Positions 1 through 9,063 of a DNA stretch of 64,000 bases are shown in pieces (the first letter of the stretch is position 1; every line of letters starts with the position of its first letter). A program made the translations under genes and the position numbers. The notes under the pieces are model-generated. The model made no database searches, had not been told where the DNA came from, and saw only the letters and a program-made list of their open reading frames with translations. The DNA is from CAVSNH01 sp963729275. Lineage in GTDB: Bacteria; Actinomycetota; Acidimicrobiia; Acidimicrobiales; RAAP-2. Where the stretch lies: positions 1 through 64,000 of the forward strand of contig CAVSNH010000002.1 in the NCBI GenBank assembly GCA_963729275.1, given 5' to 3'.

Positions 1-19
1 GCAAGGAGGCCCTGGCTCC

Positions 20-62
20 ATTGTCCGCTTCGACAGAGTGTGTCAGTAGGGTCCAAAGGCCC
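20..62 (-). promoter_or_regulatory. Dormancy-box promoter for a gene off the left edge
   Basis: The box AGGGTCCAAAGGCCC lies at 48-62 and reads leftward. A -10-like GACAAT is at 20-25, at the same spacing as in the other boxes of this window. No start codon is visible before base 1, so the controlled gene lies outside. Confidence 0.6.
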
Positions 63-144
63 GAACTGTGCGGCACGGAGCTGGTTGTCATGACAGCTCT
101 CCGCCGGCAAGACAAGCGGTCAAATGACGACCCGAGCGATGGCT

Positions 145-159
145 AGGGCCAAAAGTCCA
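145..159 (-). promoter_or_regulatory. Distal dormancy box, leftward
   Basis: AGGGCCAAAAGTCCA, with half-sites AGGGCC and AGTCCA. There is no -10-like hexamer at the usual distance. It probably acts as a second, distal operator 97 bp upstream of the 48-62 box, like the paired boxes of strong DosR targets in mycobacteria. Confidence 0.5.
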
Positions 160-401
160 TTCCGGTGAATTCGACCTGCTCTCGACCGGCGGCTGGAGCT
201 CGCCGGCGCCACAGTGGTCCCTGATTCGTAAGATCCGATCAGGCGATTGATGAACCTTCGGGGATGAGCGAAGTGATACGGCTGCGGTCAGAAGCGCCCG
301 GCGCCAGGGGGCCGGTGCGCCCCACCGACCGTCACTGTTCTGGATTTCCGTCCGCTCCCGCCGTACCTCAGTGAGAGATGGCGACAGATGCAGACGGGGG
401 C

Positions 402-791
402 TCAGGTCTCACGACTCTGGGTTGTCGTGCGGAGAAGCTGATACACGCCCCTATAAGCAAGATTCCCACTACGGAAGATATAACGGGGCATGACGACCAG
501 CCCTACGACGCCGAGCATCAGGGCGGCAATGGAGATACACCAGGCCGCCCGCCCCGATTTCGACTGGTGATGCTTACCCTGTCGATGGAGAAGGAATGCG
601 ACGAGGGAAGTAACGACGAGGCCCATACCTGCCAGCAATAGCTCCGGTGCTCCATACGCCTGGAAGTAGGTCCTTGGAAGCAACCTTGCATTGCCGGGAA
701 TGTGAGCAAAAAGGACGAGAACGCTGTTGGCGAGACTCAAAACGAAGGCGAGTGACACAAACAGTGTCGTGACCCAGTCCAGACGCTTCAT
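402..791 (-). CDS. Small multi-pass membrane protein, unknown function
   Basis: This 129-residue protein has three clear hydrophobic segments, at about residues 8-28, 48-68 and 84-104, with short charged tails. I do not recognise a family. The ATG is preceded by GAGGTTGG as a possible ribosome binding site. It is the last gene of a leftward group after the P-type ATPase, about 100 bp away, and may be co-transcribed with it. No box lies directly upstream. The hydrophobicity and the RBS support a real gene. Confidence 0.6.
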   Translation of the reverse strand: MKRLDWVTTLFVSLAFVLSLANSVLVLFAHIPGNARLLPRTYFQAYGAPELLLAGMGLVVTSLVAFLLHRQGKHHQSKSGRAAWCISIAALMLGVVGLVVMPRYIFRSGNLAYRGVYQLLRTTTQSRET

Positions 792-890
792 TGACCAACC
801 TCGTCAGCCCATACTCGCACACTGTTGGTCCATCGTCATGTGGTCCATTCGTGCCGGGCGAGGTGAGCATCGTGCGCGAGTCTGACCGGG

Positions 891-3656
891 CTAGCCCACT
901 CCGCTCAGCTCTGAAGAGTCCGATTGGCTCGTATCCGGTGGCGAACCAGAGTGAGAGCTTCGATGGGAGTCAGCGGAGCGTTGGACGCCCGAGTCCCTTT
1001 GCTGGCTCCTGAGCGAGCTCTCCGATCCGATGGAGCTCTGGTGGATGAAGCGCGAGGCTCGACGTAGAACGCGTCGCTGCTGGCGGTCGGCATGGCTCGA
1101 AGCCGGCCCAGCAGTCCGCGCATGAGGAGGTCGATAGAAGCGAGTCTTCGCCACCTCGACCAACAGCAGGTAGACCACGACCATCCCGAAGAGCAGCAGG
1201 AAGAAGGCCACGGGCAGTGGGGTGAATCCAAGGAGGTGGGCCAGCCCTGTGTAGGGAAGGATGGCGCCGACCAGAGCGGCGCCAGTCGGCACCAGGAGCA
1301 TCGGCAAACTGGGCCGGCTCTTGAAGAAGGGGATGCGGCGCGTGCGGATCACATAGATCACAAGGGTCTGGGTGGCGATGGACTCCACGAACCAGCCCGT
1401 CCTGAACTCAGTGTGTCCGGCATGGAGTAGGGACAGCATCACCCAAAATGTGAGGAAGTCGAAGATCGAACTCACTGGACCAAACACGGACATGAAGCGC
1501 CGGATGAACTTCATGTCCCAAGCCGCGGGGCGCGCCAACGCCTCGGGATCCACCCGGTCGGTCGGAATCACGAGTTGTCCAGCGTTGTACAGCAGGTTGT
1601 TGAGGAGGATCTGGGTTGGCAGCATGGGCAGGAATGCGAGGAACACTGACGCGCCGGCCGCACTGAACATGTTGCCGAAGTTCGATGACGTGGACATGAG
1701 GACGTACTTCATGGTGTTGGAGAAGATGCGGCGGCCTTCCATCACCCCTTCGGCTAGGACCCCGAGGTCCTTGTCCAGGAGCACGACATCGGCCGCATCC
1801 TTGGCGACGTCCGTCCCCGAATCGACAGAGATTCCGACATCGGCATGGTGGAGTGCCACGGCATCATTGACTCCGTCGCCCAGGTAGGCGACGTCCTTTC
1901 CGGTACGACGAGCCACCTTGATGATGCGCGATTTTTGGTCTGGGCTGATCCGAGCGAACACCGTCGTCGTCAGGATGGCTGATTGAAGCTCATCGTCATC
2001 GAGCGTCTCGACCTCGGCTCCACTGAGCACGCCCGAACATCGGACGCCGATGTCCGAGCAGACTTTGGCTGCCACCAGACCGTTGTCTCCGGTGATGATC
2101 TTCACATCCACTCCCAGGCGTTCAAGCTGGGCGATGGAAGAACCGGCGTCGGCTTTCGGGCGATCGGCAAAGGTCAAAAATCCAGCCAGTTCCATTCCCT
2201 GCTCGTCCTCAGCCGTAAGAGTCCGAACCCCGCCTGCTAACCGTGTCGCCACGGCAACCACCCGTGCGCCTTCCGAGAACAGAGACTCCAAGGTCGGCCG
2301 GGCAGCGTCGGGGACACCCTGGCAGCGACCAAGTACCACCTCGGGAGCTCCTTTGGTGATGATGAGCGCCTGGCCCGTTGGGTCCTTCACCAATACAGAT
2401 GCGAGTTGACGTTCGTGGTCGAACGGGAGGACAGCCAGCCGCTTGTAGCGGATGGCTGCACTCTCGTCGGCAGCGGGCGCCGACCACAATGCCTGGTCCA
2501 ACGCGTTGCCGCCCACGGCCCCTTGGCTGGTGAGGGTCGCCTCGTTGCACACCAGGCCGAGGAGGATCGGGGAGTCGCTTATCTGGCCATCGGCGGACAG
2601 CGCTCGCTCGAAGGTGATGCTGCCTTCGGTAAGCGTCCCCGTTTTGTCAGTGAAGAGCAGCTCGATGTTGCCTAAATCCTCGATGGCAACGAGTCGCTTC
2701 ACCAGCACCTTCTTCGCCGCCAAGGCGCGGGATCCAGCCGACAGACTGACGGTCACGATCGCCGGCATCATCTCCGGAGCGATGCCGACGGCAATGGCCA
2801 GGGAGAACAGCAGTGCGTCGATGAGGGGCCGAGACAAGGCCACATTGACGATGAAGATGAAACCGGTCAGGACGGCCGCCACCCCGAACAAGAAGCGCGA
2901 GAAACGGGACAGGCCCAACTCAAAGGCCGTCTGGCCCTGCTTTTCAGACAGCCCGGCGGCGATCTGCCCGAAGGCAGTGTGGGTGCCACTTCGGACCACC
3001 ACCCCACGGCCCGATCCCTGATGCACGATGGTCCCCATGAAGGCGCAGCCCGGTTGATCGAGCGCTCCTCGACCGGTCGCCGGCTGCGGGGTCTTGGCCA
3101 CCGGCATCGACTCTCCGGTCAACACTCCCTCGTCGCACTCGAGCTCTTCGACGTCCAAGAGTCGGAGATCGGCGGGCACGAGTCCCCCGATACGCAGTGA
3201 GACCACATCGCCGGGGACGAGATCGACCACCGGAATCGAACGCGGCTGGCCGTCTCGCACAACCTCTGCGTCGTGTCGGATCTTGCCTCGCAGGGCGGCC
3301 ATCGAAAGTTCTGCCCGGTACTCGTTGAAGAAGCCCAACCCGATGCTGAGCGCAACGATGACGGCGATGATCACCGCATTGGTGGCTGATCCAGTCAATC
3401 CCGAAACCAATGCAGCGCCAAGTAGGAGAACCAGGATCGGATTGCGGATCTGGCGGAACAGCACGCTCATCAGGCGGACCTGGTGCGTACCAAGGATGTT
3501 GGGGCCGTACTCCACCAATCGGTGGGCCGCCTCAGCGTCTGACAGCCCGCCGGAACCACTGCCCAAGCGATCGAGGACTTCCTCGGCCGGAAGAGAGGCG
3601 GCCCTAGAGAGATCCAGATCCAATGCCGCTGCACTCAACGGTGACAGCGCCATCAC
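891..3656 (-). CDS. Mg2+-translocating-type P-type ATPase
   Basis: P-type cation ATPase of the MgtA-like branch; it would couple ATP hydrolysis to ion transport across the cell membrane. Visible motifs are the N-terminal cation-ATPase domain, TGES in the actuator domain, the phosphorylation motif DKTGTLTEG, the hinge GDGVNDAVALHHADVGIS, and SSNFGNMFS in the transmembrane region, which is typical of MgtA. After about residue 850 the sequence becomes a Ser/Arg-rich tail of about 70 residues unlike the family. That tail may be read-through after a late frameshift. It lies downstream of two PPOX genes on the same strand, probably in one operon driven from the box at 5006. A P-type ATPase (ctpF, Rv1997) also belongs to the M. 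tuberculosis DosR regulon, though from another subfamily. Confidence 0.88.
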   Translation of the reverse strand: MMALSPLSAAALDLDLSRAASLPAEEVLDRLGSGSGGLSDAEAAHRLVEYGPNILGTHQVRLMSVLFRQIRNPILVLLLGAALVSGLTGSATNAVIIAVIVALSIGLGFFNEYRAELSMAALRGKIRHDAEVVRDGQPRSIPVVDLVPGDVVSLRIGGLVPADLRLLDVEELECDEGVLTGESMPVAKTPQPATGRGALDQPGCAFMGTIVHQGSGRGVVVRSGTHTAFGQIAAGLSEKQGQTAFELGLSRFSRFLFGVAAVLTGFIFIVNVALSRPLIDALLFSLAIAVGIAPEMMPAIVTVSLSAGSRALAAKKVLVKRLVAIEDLGNIELLFTDKTGTLTEGSITFERALSADGQISDSPILLGLVCNEATLTSQGAVGGNALDQALWSAPAADESAAIRYKRLAVLPFDHERQLASVLVKDPTGQALIITKGAPEVVLGRCQGVPDAARPTLESLFSEGARVVAVATRLAGGVRTLTAEDEQGMELAGFLTFADRPKADAGSSIAQLERLGVDVKIITGDNGLVAAKVCSDIGVRCSGVLSGAEVETLDDDELQSAILTTTVFARISPDQKSRIIKVARRTGKDVAYLGDGVNDAVALHHADVGISVDSGTDVAKDAADVVLLDKDLGVLAEGVMEGRRIFSNTMKYVLMSTSSNFGNMFSAAGASVFLAFLPMLPTQILLNNLLYNAGQLVIPTDRVDPEALARPAAWDMKFIRRFMSVFGPVSSIFDFLTFWVMLSLLHAGHTEFRTGWFVESIATQTLVIYVIRTRRIPFFKSRPSLPMLLVPTGAALVGAILPYTGLAHLLGFTPLPVAFFLLLFGMVVVYLLLVEVAKTRFYRPPHARTAGPASSHADRQQRRVLRRASRFIHQSSIGSESSLRSQQRDSGVQRSADSHRSSHSGSPPDTSQSDSSELSGVG

Positions 3657-3737
3657 GTTTGGCCCGGGAGCGGTGATAAGGGTCTCGTGAGTAACGTCAC
3701 GAAAGGACGGCTCATACGAGATCGACCCTCGTGCGAC

Positions 3738-4208
3738 TCAGTCCTTATCCTGGTGAGCCCCGGACACGGATTCGGCCGGTACCAGTCTCCGTCCACTCAA
3801 CCGCGGACGCAGGATAGCGACGCAGTTTGGATGAGGCCCGACGACCCAGGAGTGTACCGGGACTTCCCGCAGCGACGACGTCCACTTATCGACCGTGTCG
3901 GTTATATCCCTAGATCGACCCTTGGCCTCGACCACCCATCCCGTTCGGCTCTCGGCATCCAAGTCGTCCACTTCGAATGCCACGTGGTCAAATGACGCAT
4001 GATCCAATTTGGTCCCCGCGCCGGTCCAAATGACGATCGATCCGTCGAGAATTCCGTAGTTGACCGGAAAGATCTCCGGACCCACATCTGTCGCCACCGC
4101 CAGTCGTCCGACGGACTTGCTCGCCAGTAGCTGCTGGCACTCCTCCTCGCCGATCTCCACGATCAATCGGTCGGCATCGACAACATTTTCTTCAGGGATT
4201 CCATGCAT
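3738..4208 (-). CDS. Pyridoxamine 5'-phosphate oxidase (PPOX)-like flavin-binding protein
   Basis: This 156-residue protein has the PPOX split-barrel pattern: an N-terminal EEC..LLASKSVGRLAV segment, then FPVNYGILDGSIVIWT and a C-terminal SGRRL motif. Family members bind FMN, F420 or heme, and the substrate cannot be told from sequence. The ATG at 4208 was chosen because AAAGGAG lies just upstream; a longer in-frame extension lacks conservation. It is the second gene of a leftward operon (HTH-PPOX, PPOX, P-ATPase) and one of four PPOX proteins within 9 kb. Confidence 0.8.
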   Translation of the reverse strand: MHGIPEENVVDADRLIVEIGEEECQQLLASKSVGRLAVATDVGPEIFPVNYGILDGSIVIWTGAGTKLDHASFDHVAFEVDDLDAESRTGWVVEAKGRSRDITDTVDKWTSSLREVPVHSWVVGPHPNCVAILRPRLSGRRLVPAESVSGAHQDKD

Positions 4209-4287
4209 TGCTCGCTCCTTTGGGCATCGACCGGTACGAGGTGGGATTTCGATGGCTGCCATCCGAGTCGCGTCGAAAATGACCGCT

Positions 4288-4933
4288 TCATTCGCACCTA
4301 ATTCGCCGACCCGTTGTGATGACGGGCACCAGTCGCACGAACTCGTCACGAGCTCCTCCGGCCCACGGCGTGACATCGACAGCTTGGATCTCGGCGAGCT
4401 CTTCTGGGGAAGTGACATGCTTCCGAAAGCACGTCATGAGCACGCTCCAACCCTCAGTCAAGGCGTCATCGATCTGATCCACTTCAAATGAGACCTCGGC
4501 ATCGTGGTTGTGTGCGGCGAGGGTCGAACCTTCGTTTGTTCGAAAGATGATGTCCCCATCGAGCATCTGATAATTAACGGGAACGGCCACCGGACCGCGG
4601 GGTGTGCAGAACACCACACGCCCGATCCCTCCCGGCGCCACCAAGGCGAGCGCACTCTTCTCGGGTGAGATCTTTGAGCAGGGTCCTTTTCTGGGGGTCT
4701 GCTTGTCCTGGCGGTCGTGTCATGCCTCCACCCCCGATGACGTCAATCGTCGTCTCTAGGGCCGAAGCCAACCGCAGCAAACACGCCGTCGAAGGTTGAG
4801 CCGACGGACTTGTCTCGAGGAGGCGGAGATAGGCGGGACTGACTCCTGAGCGCGCCGCGAGTTGTTCGCTGCTCAGCCCGAGCTTCTGGCGCCGCTCCAC
4901 GATGCGGCGACCGAGGTCACCTGATGGCTCCAT
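4288..4933 (-). pseudogene. HTH-XRE/PPOX fusion protein with a frameshift
   Basis: The first 75 or so residues form an XRE-type helix-turn-helix (RRIVERRQKLGLSSEQLAAR, then SGVSPAYLRLLE). A second part in another frame is a complete PPOX barrel (GRVVFCTPRGPVAVPVNYQM to TTGRRI). The two halves join if one extra base near 4650 is removed, restoring EECA-LVAPGGIGRV. HTH-PPOX fusions are, to my knowledge, a recognised actinobacterial arrangement, so this is one gene with a one-base insertion, real or an assembly error. The ATG at 4933 has AGGAG upstream. The dormancy box lies 72 bp upstream. Its likely role is a flavin- or redox-linked regulator. Confidence 0.7.
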
Positions 4934-4977
4934 AGGGCTCTCCTGTTCGTCAACCTGTACTGAATGCACCGACGTCC

Positions 4978-5020
4978 ATTGCACTCGAATCGCTGGCCAT
5001 CTTCTAGGGCCGAAGGTCAT
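4978..5020 (-). promoter_or_regulatory. Dormancy-box promoter for the HTH-PPOX/PPOX/P-ATPase operon
   Basis: Box AGGGCCGAAGGTCAT at 5006-5020, reading leftward, with a -10-like TGCAAT at 4978-4983, 22 bp from the box. The start codon of the HTH-PPOX gene follows at 4933. Confidence 0.7.
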
Positions 5021-5134
5021 GCCTTCTCTCTATGCAGACTTTCAAGCGGCAGGGCCTTCCAGCTGCTCGAAAGGCCGATTCCGCCGTCCACGGAGATCGA
5101 GGCCCCACAGGGGCCCTGGTGATCGTGGCACATT

Positions 5135-5177
5135 GGGACCTTCGGCTCTGACGATCCGCGGCTTTGGCCGGCACGCT
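5135..5177 (+). promoter_or_regulatory. Dormancy-box promoter for the M50 protease gene
   Basis: Box GGGACCTTCGGCTCT at 5135-5149, then a -10-like CACGCT at 5172-5177. The GTG at 5184 begins 35 bp after the box, so the transcript may be leaderless. Confidence 0.72.
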
Positions 5178-5183
5178 GAGAAG

Positions 5184-5951
5184 GTGGGATCCGACCCGGT
5201 ATCGACGGCAAGGAATTCCCTGGTCATCGGCCGATTTTCCGGCATTCCCATTCGGTTTCACTGGACCTTCTTCCTGCTCGTGCCATTGGTGGTGATGGCC
5301 GATGCGAGCGGGGGGCCGTCGTTGGTGCTGTGGGGACTCCTCTGGATCGTTGCCCTCTTCGCCTCCGTCGTGGTCCACGAGATCGCCCACTGCATCGTGG
5401 CCAGGAAACGTGGCTCACACGTGCGCGACATCGTCCTCTTCCCGCTTGGCGGTGTCTCCGAGATCGACGCCCTGTCCGAGAAGCCGAGCGATGAACTGGC
5501 CATTGCCATTGTCGGTCCCCTCACGAGCTTGGCCCTCGGACTGATATTGCTCGGACTCGGTCTCGTTGTCGGAATGATGGTTTGGCCGCCGTCCCTCTTC
5601 TCGGGGGATTGGTTGGTCCGACTGGGCTGGCTCAATCTCCTCCTCGCCGCCTTCAACATGGTCCCTGCCCTGCCCATGGACGGCGGTCGGGTCCTCCGTG
5701 CCCTGCTGGCCAGGGATTACCCGAGGGCGCGGGCCACGGTCCTGGCTGCTCGCATGGGCCGCTGGATCGGTCTATCGATGATCGTCATCGGCTTCGTCCT
5801 CGACTTCTGGCTCATCCTCATCGGCATATTCGTCATCCTGGGCGCCAACGCCGAGGAGAACTCGGCCCGACAATCCCCCATCGACCGCCCGTCGACCGGC
5901 GGTCCCCATCCCAGCCTCGCTCCTGACCAGGACCGCAGCGCTCGGATGTGA
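5184..5951 (+). CDS. M50 family site-2-protease-like membrane metalloprotease
   Basis: Integral membrane zinc protease of about 255 residues with no PDZ or CBS domain visible. The zinc motif HEIAH is at about residues 65-69 inside the second membrane segment. The third ligand motif NMVPALPMDGGRVLRALL is near residue 155. The rest is four to five hydrophobic helices and a polar tail. Such proteases cleave membrane-embedded substrates, typically anti-sigma factors. The GTG start was chosen because it sits 35 bp after the box and 7 bp after a -10-like hexamer, the spacing shared by other genes here; there is no strong RBS. A homologue (Rv2625c) is a DosR target in M. tuberculosis. Confidence 0.85.
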   Translation: MGSDPVSTARNSLVIGRFSGIPIRFHWTFFLLVPLVVMADASGGPSLVLWGLLWIVALFASVVVHEIAHCIVARKRGSHVRDIVLFPLGGVSEIDALSEKPSDELAIAIVGPLTSLALGLILLGLGLVVGMMVWPPSLFSGDWLVRLGWLNLLLAAFNMVPALPMDGGRVLRALLARDYPRARATVLAARMGRWIGLSMIVIGFVLDFWLILIGIFVILGANAEENSARQSPIDRPSTGGPHPSLAPDQDRSARM

Positions 5952-5990
5952 CTTTCGGCACTAACCCTCCCCGCCACCACTCATCAGACT
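5948..5990 (+). promoter_or_regulatory. Dormancy-box promoter for PPOX gene at 5997
   Basis: Box GTGACTTTCGGCACT at 5948-5962 overlaps the stop codon of the M50 gene. A -10-like CAGACT lies at 5985-5990 and the ATG 35 bp after the box. Two positions differ from the consensus, but the spacing is exact. Confidence 0.6.
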
Positions 5991-5996
5991 GGTGCC

Positions 5997-6476
5997 ATGA
6001 GCGCCAACAGGGATGACGGCGTTCTCACCCGCTCGGAGTGCCTGGAGCTACTGGCCCAGGTCGAGATCGGGCGGATCGCTCTCAGCATGGACGCTCTGCC
6101 GGTGATCCTTCCCGTGGCCTTCGCCTTGATCGACGACGATGTCCACTTCTGGAGCATGCGAGACTCGAAGTTGGATGCCGCCGTCGACAACCGAGTCGTT
6201 GCCTTCGAGTCCGGCGCCTACGAGCCCGAGACTGGGACGGGGTGGAGTGTTCTTCTCCAAGGCCTGACCCAGGCGGTCCACGAATCCGACTCGCTGTGGT
6301 CGCCGGCCTCGCCATTTCCGTCGCCGTCACCGTCGGCGACCTCGGAGGACCGGTACCGGATGATCCGTATCCAGCCGGGCTCCGTGACCGGTCAACGGAT
6401 CCGTATCATGAGCCCGACCGCGACCACGGCCAGCGCAGTGGACATACCCTTCCTTCACCTGTCGAGCGGTGATTGA
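5997..6476 (+). CDS. PPOX-like flavin-binding protein
   Basis: This 159-residue PPOX-family protein has LTRSECLELLAQVEIGRIAL at the N-terminus, a PVILPVAFALIDDDVHFW barrel strand and VTGQRIRI near the C-terminus. The tail has a low-complexity SPFPSPSPS loop. It binds FMN, F420 or heme by family membership; the reaction is unknown. It has its own box, and the start codon lies at the expected leaderless position with no good RBS. The ABC exporter genes follow 30 bp downstream and are probably co-transcribed. Confidence 0.8.
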   Translation: MSANRDDGVLTRSECLELLAQVEIGRIALSMDALPVILPVAFALIDDDVHFWSMRDSKLDAAVDNRVVAFESGAYEPETGTGWSVLLQGLTQAVHESDSLWSPASPFPSPSPSATSEDRYRMIRIQPGSVTGQRIRIMSPTATTASAVDIPFLHLSSGD

Positions 6477-6506
6477 CGCTGCCCATCTCGCCGGTTGTGC
6501 TGGCCC

Positions 6507-7424
6507 ATGCCTGACGTCGCCCTACTGACCGAACGCCTCTCCAAGCACTATGGCCATGTGATCGCCCTCAAGGACCTGGATCTCGAGATCCCGGTAGGCC
6601 AAGTGGTGGGCTACCTCGGGCCGAACGGTGCCGGAAAGACAACGACCATTCGATTACTGCTCGGGTTGGCCCGCCCGACATCGGGCCGGGCCCGCGTATT
6701 CGGGATCGACTGCCAGCAGCGGCCGGTCGAGGCCCACCGACGCATGGCGTGCGTTCTGAGCGATGCCAACCTGTGGCCGCACCTGACCGGCAACCAATCG
6801 CTTGATCTGCTCGGCGAGCTCCATGGGTCCGTCGATCTCGCCTACCGGGCCGAGCTCATCGACCGCTTCGAACTGGATCCCTCGAAGAAGGTCCGGGCCT
6901 ATTCGGGTGGCAATCGCCAGAAGGTGCTCTTGGTCGCCGCGTTGATGACACGAGCCGACCTCCTCCTTCTCGACGAGCCCACCACGGGGCTCGATCCTTT
7001 GATGGAGGAGGAATTCCGAGGTTGCATCCGTGAGGCGAAGGAGCGAGGACAGACCATCCTGCTCTCGTCGCACGTCCTGAGCGAAGTCGAAGCTACCTGC
7101 GACCAGGTGGCGATCCTGCGTGACGGGATGCTGGTGGACATGGGGGCGCTGTCCGCCATGCGCCATTTGGGGTCTGTCTTGGTCGAGGCCTCCTTCGACG
7201 GTGACGTTCCCGACGTGACCGGAATCGACGGCGTGAGCTCCGTGATCGTCGATGACCATGTGCTCCGTTGTCAGGTGCAGGGGTCGGTCGAACCTCTCTT
7301 GCAGGCGCTGGCCAAGGCTGGGACTCGCCGACTACTGAGCCGGGAGACCTCACTCGAAGAACTGTTCCTCGCCCACTACGGCGGAGGCACCGGCGATCGC
7401 CGACATTCGGACGATGCTCGTTGA
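6507..7424 (+). CDS. ABC transporter ATP-binding protein
   Basis: Nucleotide-binding subunit of an ABC-2-type exporter. Walker A GPNGAGKTTT is near residue 39. The signature is degenerate (YSGGNRQKV), Walker B is LLLLDEP, followed by the switch histidine in LSSHVLSE. The C-terminal 80 residues resemble the accessory domain of CcmA/DrrA-type ATPases. The ATG at 6507 is preferred over an upstream in-frame start. It overlaps the permease gene by 11 bp, so the two form a transporter; the exported substrate is unknown. Confidence 0.87.
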   Translation: MPDVALLTERLSKHYGHVIALKDLDLEIPVGQVVGYLGPNGAGKTTTIRLLLGLARPTSGRARVFGIDCQQRPVEAHRRMACVLSDANLWPHLTGNQSLDLLGELHGSVDLAYRAELIDRFELDPSKKVRAYSGGNRQKVLLVAALMTRADLLLLDEPTTGLDPLMEEEFRGCIREAKERGQTILLSSHVLSEVEATCDQVAILRDGMLVDMGALSAMRHLGSVLVEASFDGDVPDVTGIDGVSSVIVDDHVLRCQVQGSVEPLLQALAKAGTRRLLSRETSLEELFLAHYGGGTGDRRHSDDAR

Positions 7425-9045
7425 ACGCCGGTCCGGGCGGTGGCTCGAACAGCGACCATTCTTGGTCGTGCTCCGAGTCTCGGGCCGCTCGGCGGTCCGC
7501 TCCGGGCTGCTGTGGGGCCTCGTCTTCGGCGGCTTCGTCGCCAGCTCGGCCTGGAGCTACGTCGGCTTCTATACATCGCGGCATCAACGTGATCGACTCG
7601 AGGCCGCCTTCGGTCCGAACCACGCGCTGAGCGCCCTCTTTGGGCCCTTCCGCCTGCAGACCGTTGCCGGATTCACCCTCTACAAGACGTTTGTCGTCCT
7701 CCTCGTGCTTGGTGGCATGTGGGGCATCCTGACCGCCACTCGCCTGCTGCGAGGTGACGAGGAGGACGGTCATTGGCAGCTACTCCTTTGCGGCCGAACG
7801 TCAAACCGAATGGCAACCGCCCAGGTTTTGGGCGGGGTGCTGGCCGGGACGGTGGCCCTCTGGGCTGTGACCACCGCCGTCATCGGACTGGTCGGCACCT
7901 CACATCGAGTCGACCTCTCCCTCGGCGCTGCGGCCTTCTACGCACTGGCCCTGGCCTCGAATGCCCTCATGTTCGGCGCCCTGGGCGCCCTGGCCAGCCA
8001 GCTCGCTTCCACCCGGCGGAGCGCGGCGACCGCTGGAGGCATCATCCTCGGACTGAGCTACGGCGTTCGGATGGTGGCCGACTCGGCCTCCGGCCTCCGC
8101 TGGTTGCTTTGGCTCTCACCGCTCGGATGGGCGGAGCAGCTCCGGCCCCTCACCGATCCTCAGCCCCTGGCCCTCCTGCCCATCGCCGTCATGGTCACCG
8201 TCGCCGCCGGTGTCGCCATCCATTTCGCCGGACTGCGAGACGTCGGTAGCAGTGTGGTACCCGAGCGGGCGACCGACGATGCCGGGCCGTTCCGTGGCGG
8301 CACCCTCGGTCTCGTCATCCGCACCGTTACGCCCACGGCCGTGGTCTGGGGAGCGACCCTCGCATTGTCGGCGCTCCTCCTCGGCTTTGTGGCCAAGGGA
8401 GCGAGCGGGGCGGTTCCTAGTTCACTCACCCGGGTCTTCTCGAGGTTTGGTGCCCATGGTGGAACCACCAGTGAGTATCTAAGTGTGACTTTCCTCTTCA
8501 TGGCCATCCTGGTCGCCTTCCTCGCCGCTGCTCTCGTGATCGGAGTACGGAGAGAGGAGGCGATGGGATACCTGCCGCACGTCCTGGCCCAGCCCGTTTC
8601 CCGTACCCGGTGGCTGCTCGAACGACTGGTTGTCGCCACCGTTTTGCTGGTCGTGTGCGGGATGGTCGCCGGCGTCTGCGCCTGGCTCGGCGCCGAGAGC
8701 CAGCATGCCGATGTTTCACTCCGGTCATTTCTCGGCGCCGGACTCAACGTCATCCCTTCGGCGCTATGCGTTCTCGGAGTGGGCGCCCTGGCTATGGGTC
8801 TGTGGCCTCGGGTCACCAAGACCGCCACCTACGGTCTGCTCGTCTGGTCCTTGCTCGTCGAGGTCCTCGCCGGCACCGGCTCGATCAACCATTGGGTGAT
8901 CGACACGTCGATCTTTCATCAGATGGCAGCCGCGCCTGCCGTTGCCCCCAATCTCACGGTGGTTGCGAGTCTCTGTACGGTGGCTGTCCTGCTGACGGTG
9001 GGCGGAGCCATCGGCTTTCGACGCCGTGACCTCATCGAGGGCTGA
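7414..9045 (+). CDS. ABC-2-type exporter permease
   Basis: This 543-residue membrane protein has about twelve hydrophobic segments in two similar halves, as in fused ABC-2 permeases. It begins inside the end of the ATPase gene and is translationally coupled to it. Its partner is the ATP-binding subunit just upstream. The substrate cannot be inferred; relatives export polyketides, lipids or drugs. It ends 19 bp from a convergent gene. Confidence 0.82.
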   Translation: MLVERRSGRWLEQRPFLVVLRVSGRSAVRSGLLWGLVFGGFVASSAWSYVGFYTSRHQRDRLEAAFGPNHALSALFGPFRLQTVAGFTLYKTFVVLLVLGGMWGILTATRLLRGDEEDGHWQLLLCGRTSNRMATAQVLGGVLAGTVALWAVTTAVIGLVGTSHRVDLSLGAAAFYALALASNALMFGALGALASQLASTRRSAATAGGIILGLSYGVRMVADSASGLRWLLWLSPLGWAEQLRPLTDPQPLALLPIAVMVTVAAGVAIHFAGLRDVGSSVVPERATDDAGPFRGGTLGLVIRTVTPTAVVWGATLALSALLLGFVAKGASGAVPSSLTRVFSRFGAHGGTTSEYLSVTFLFMAILVAFLAAALVIGVRREEAMGYLPHVLAQPVSRTRWLLERLVVATVLLVVCGMVAGVCAWLGAESQHADVSLRSFLGAGLNVIPSALCVLGVGALAMGLWPRVTKTATYGLLVWSLLVEVLAGTGSINHWVIDTSIFHQMAAAPAVAPNLTVVASLCTVAVLLTVGGAIGFRRRDLIEG

Positions 9046-9063
9046 ATCTTCGAGCGATCACCC

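Larger units (their letters stand above)
1..401. other. Left-edge intergenic region with two leftward boxes
   Basis: I see no supportable gene in this stretch. It holds two dormancy-box-like elements, at 48-62 and 145-159, both oriented for leftward transcription. A gene starting just beyond the left edge of the window is therefore expected. Confidence 0.5.

Noticed and set aside
4679..4693. AGGGTCCTTTTCTGG inside the HTH-PPOX gene
   Set aside because: Second half-site absent and located within coding sequence.
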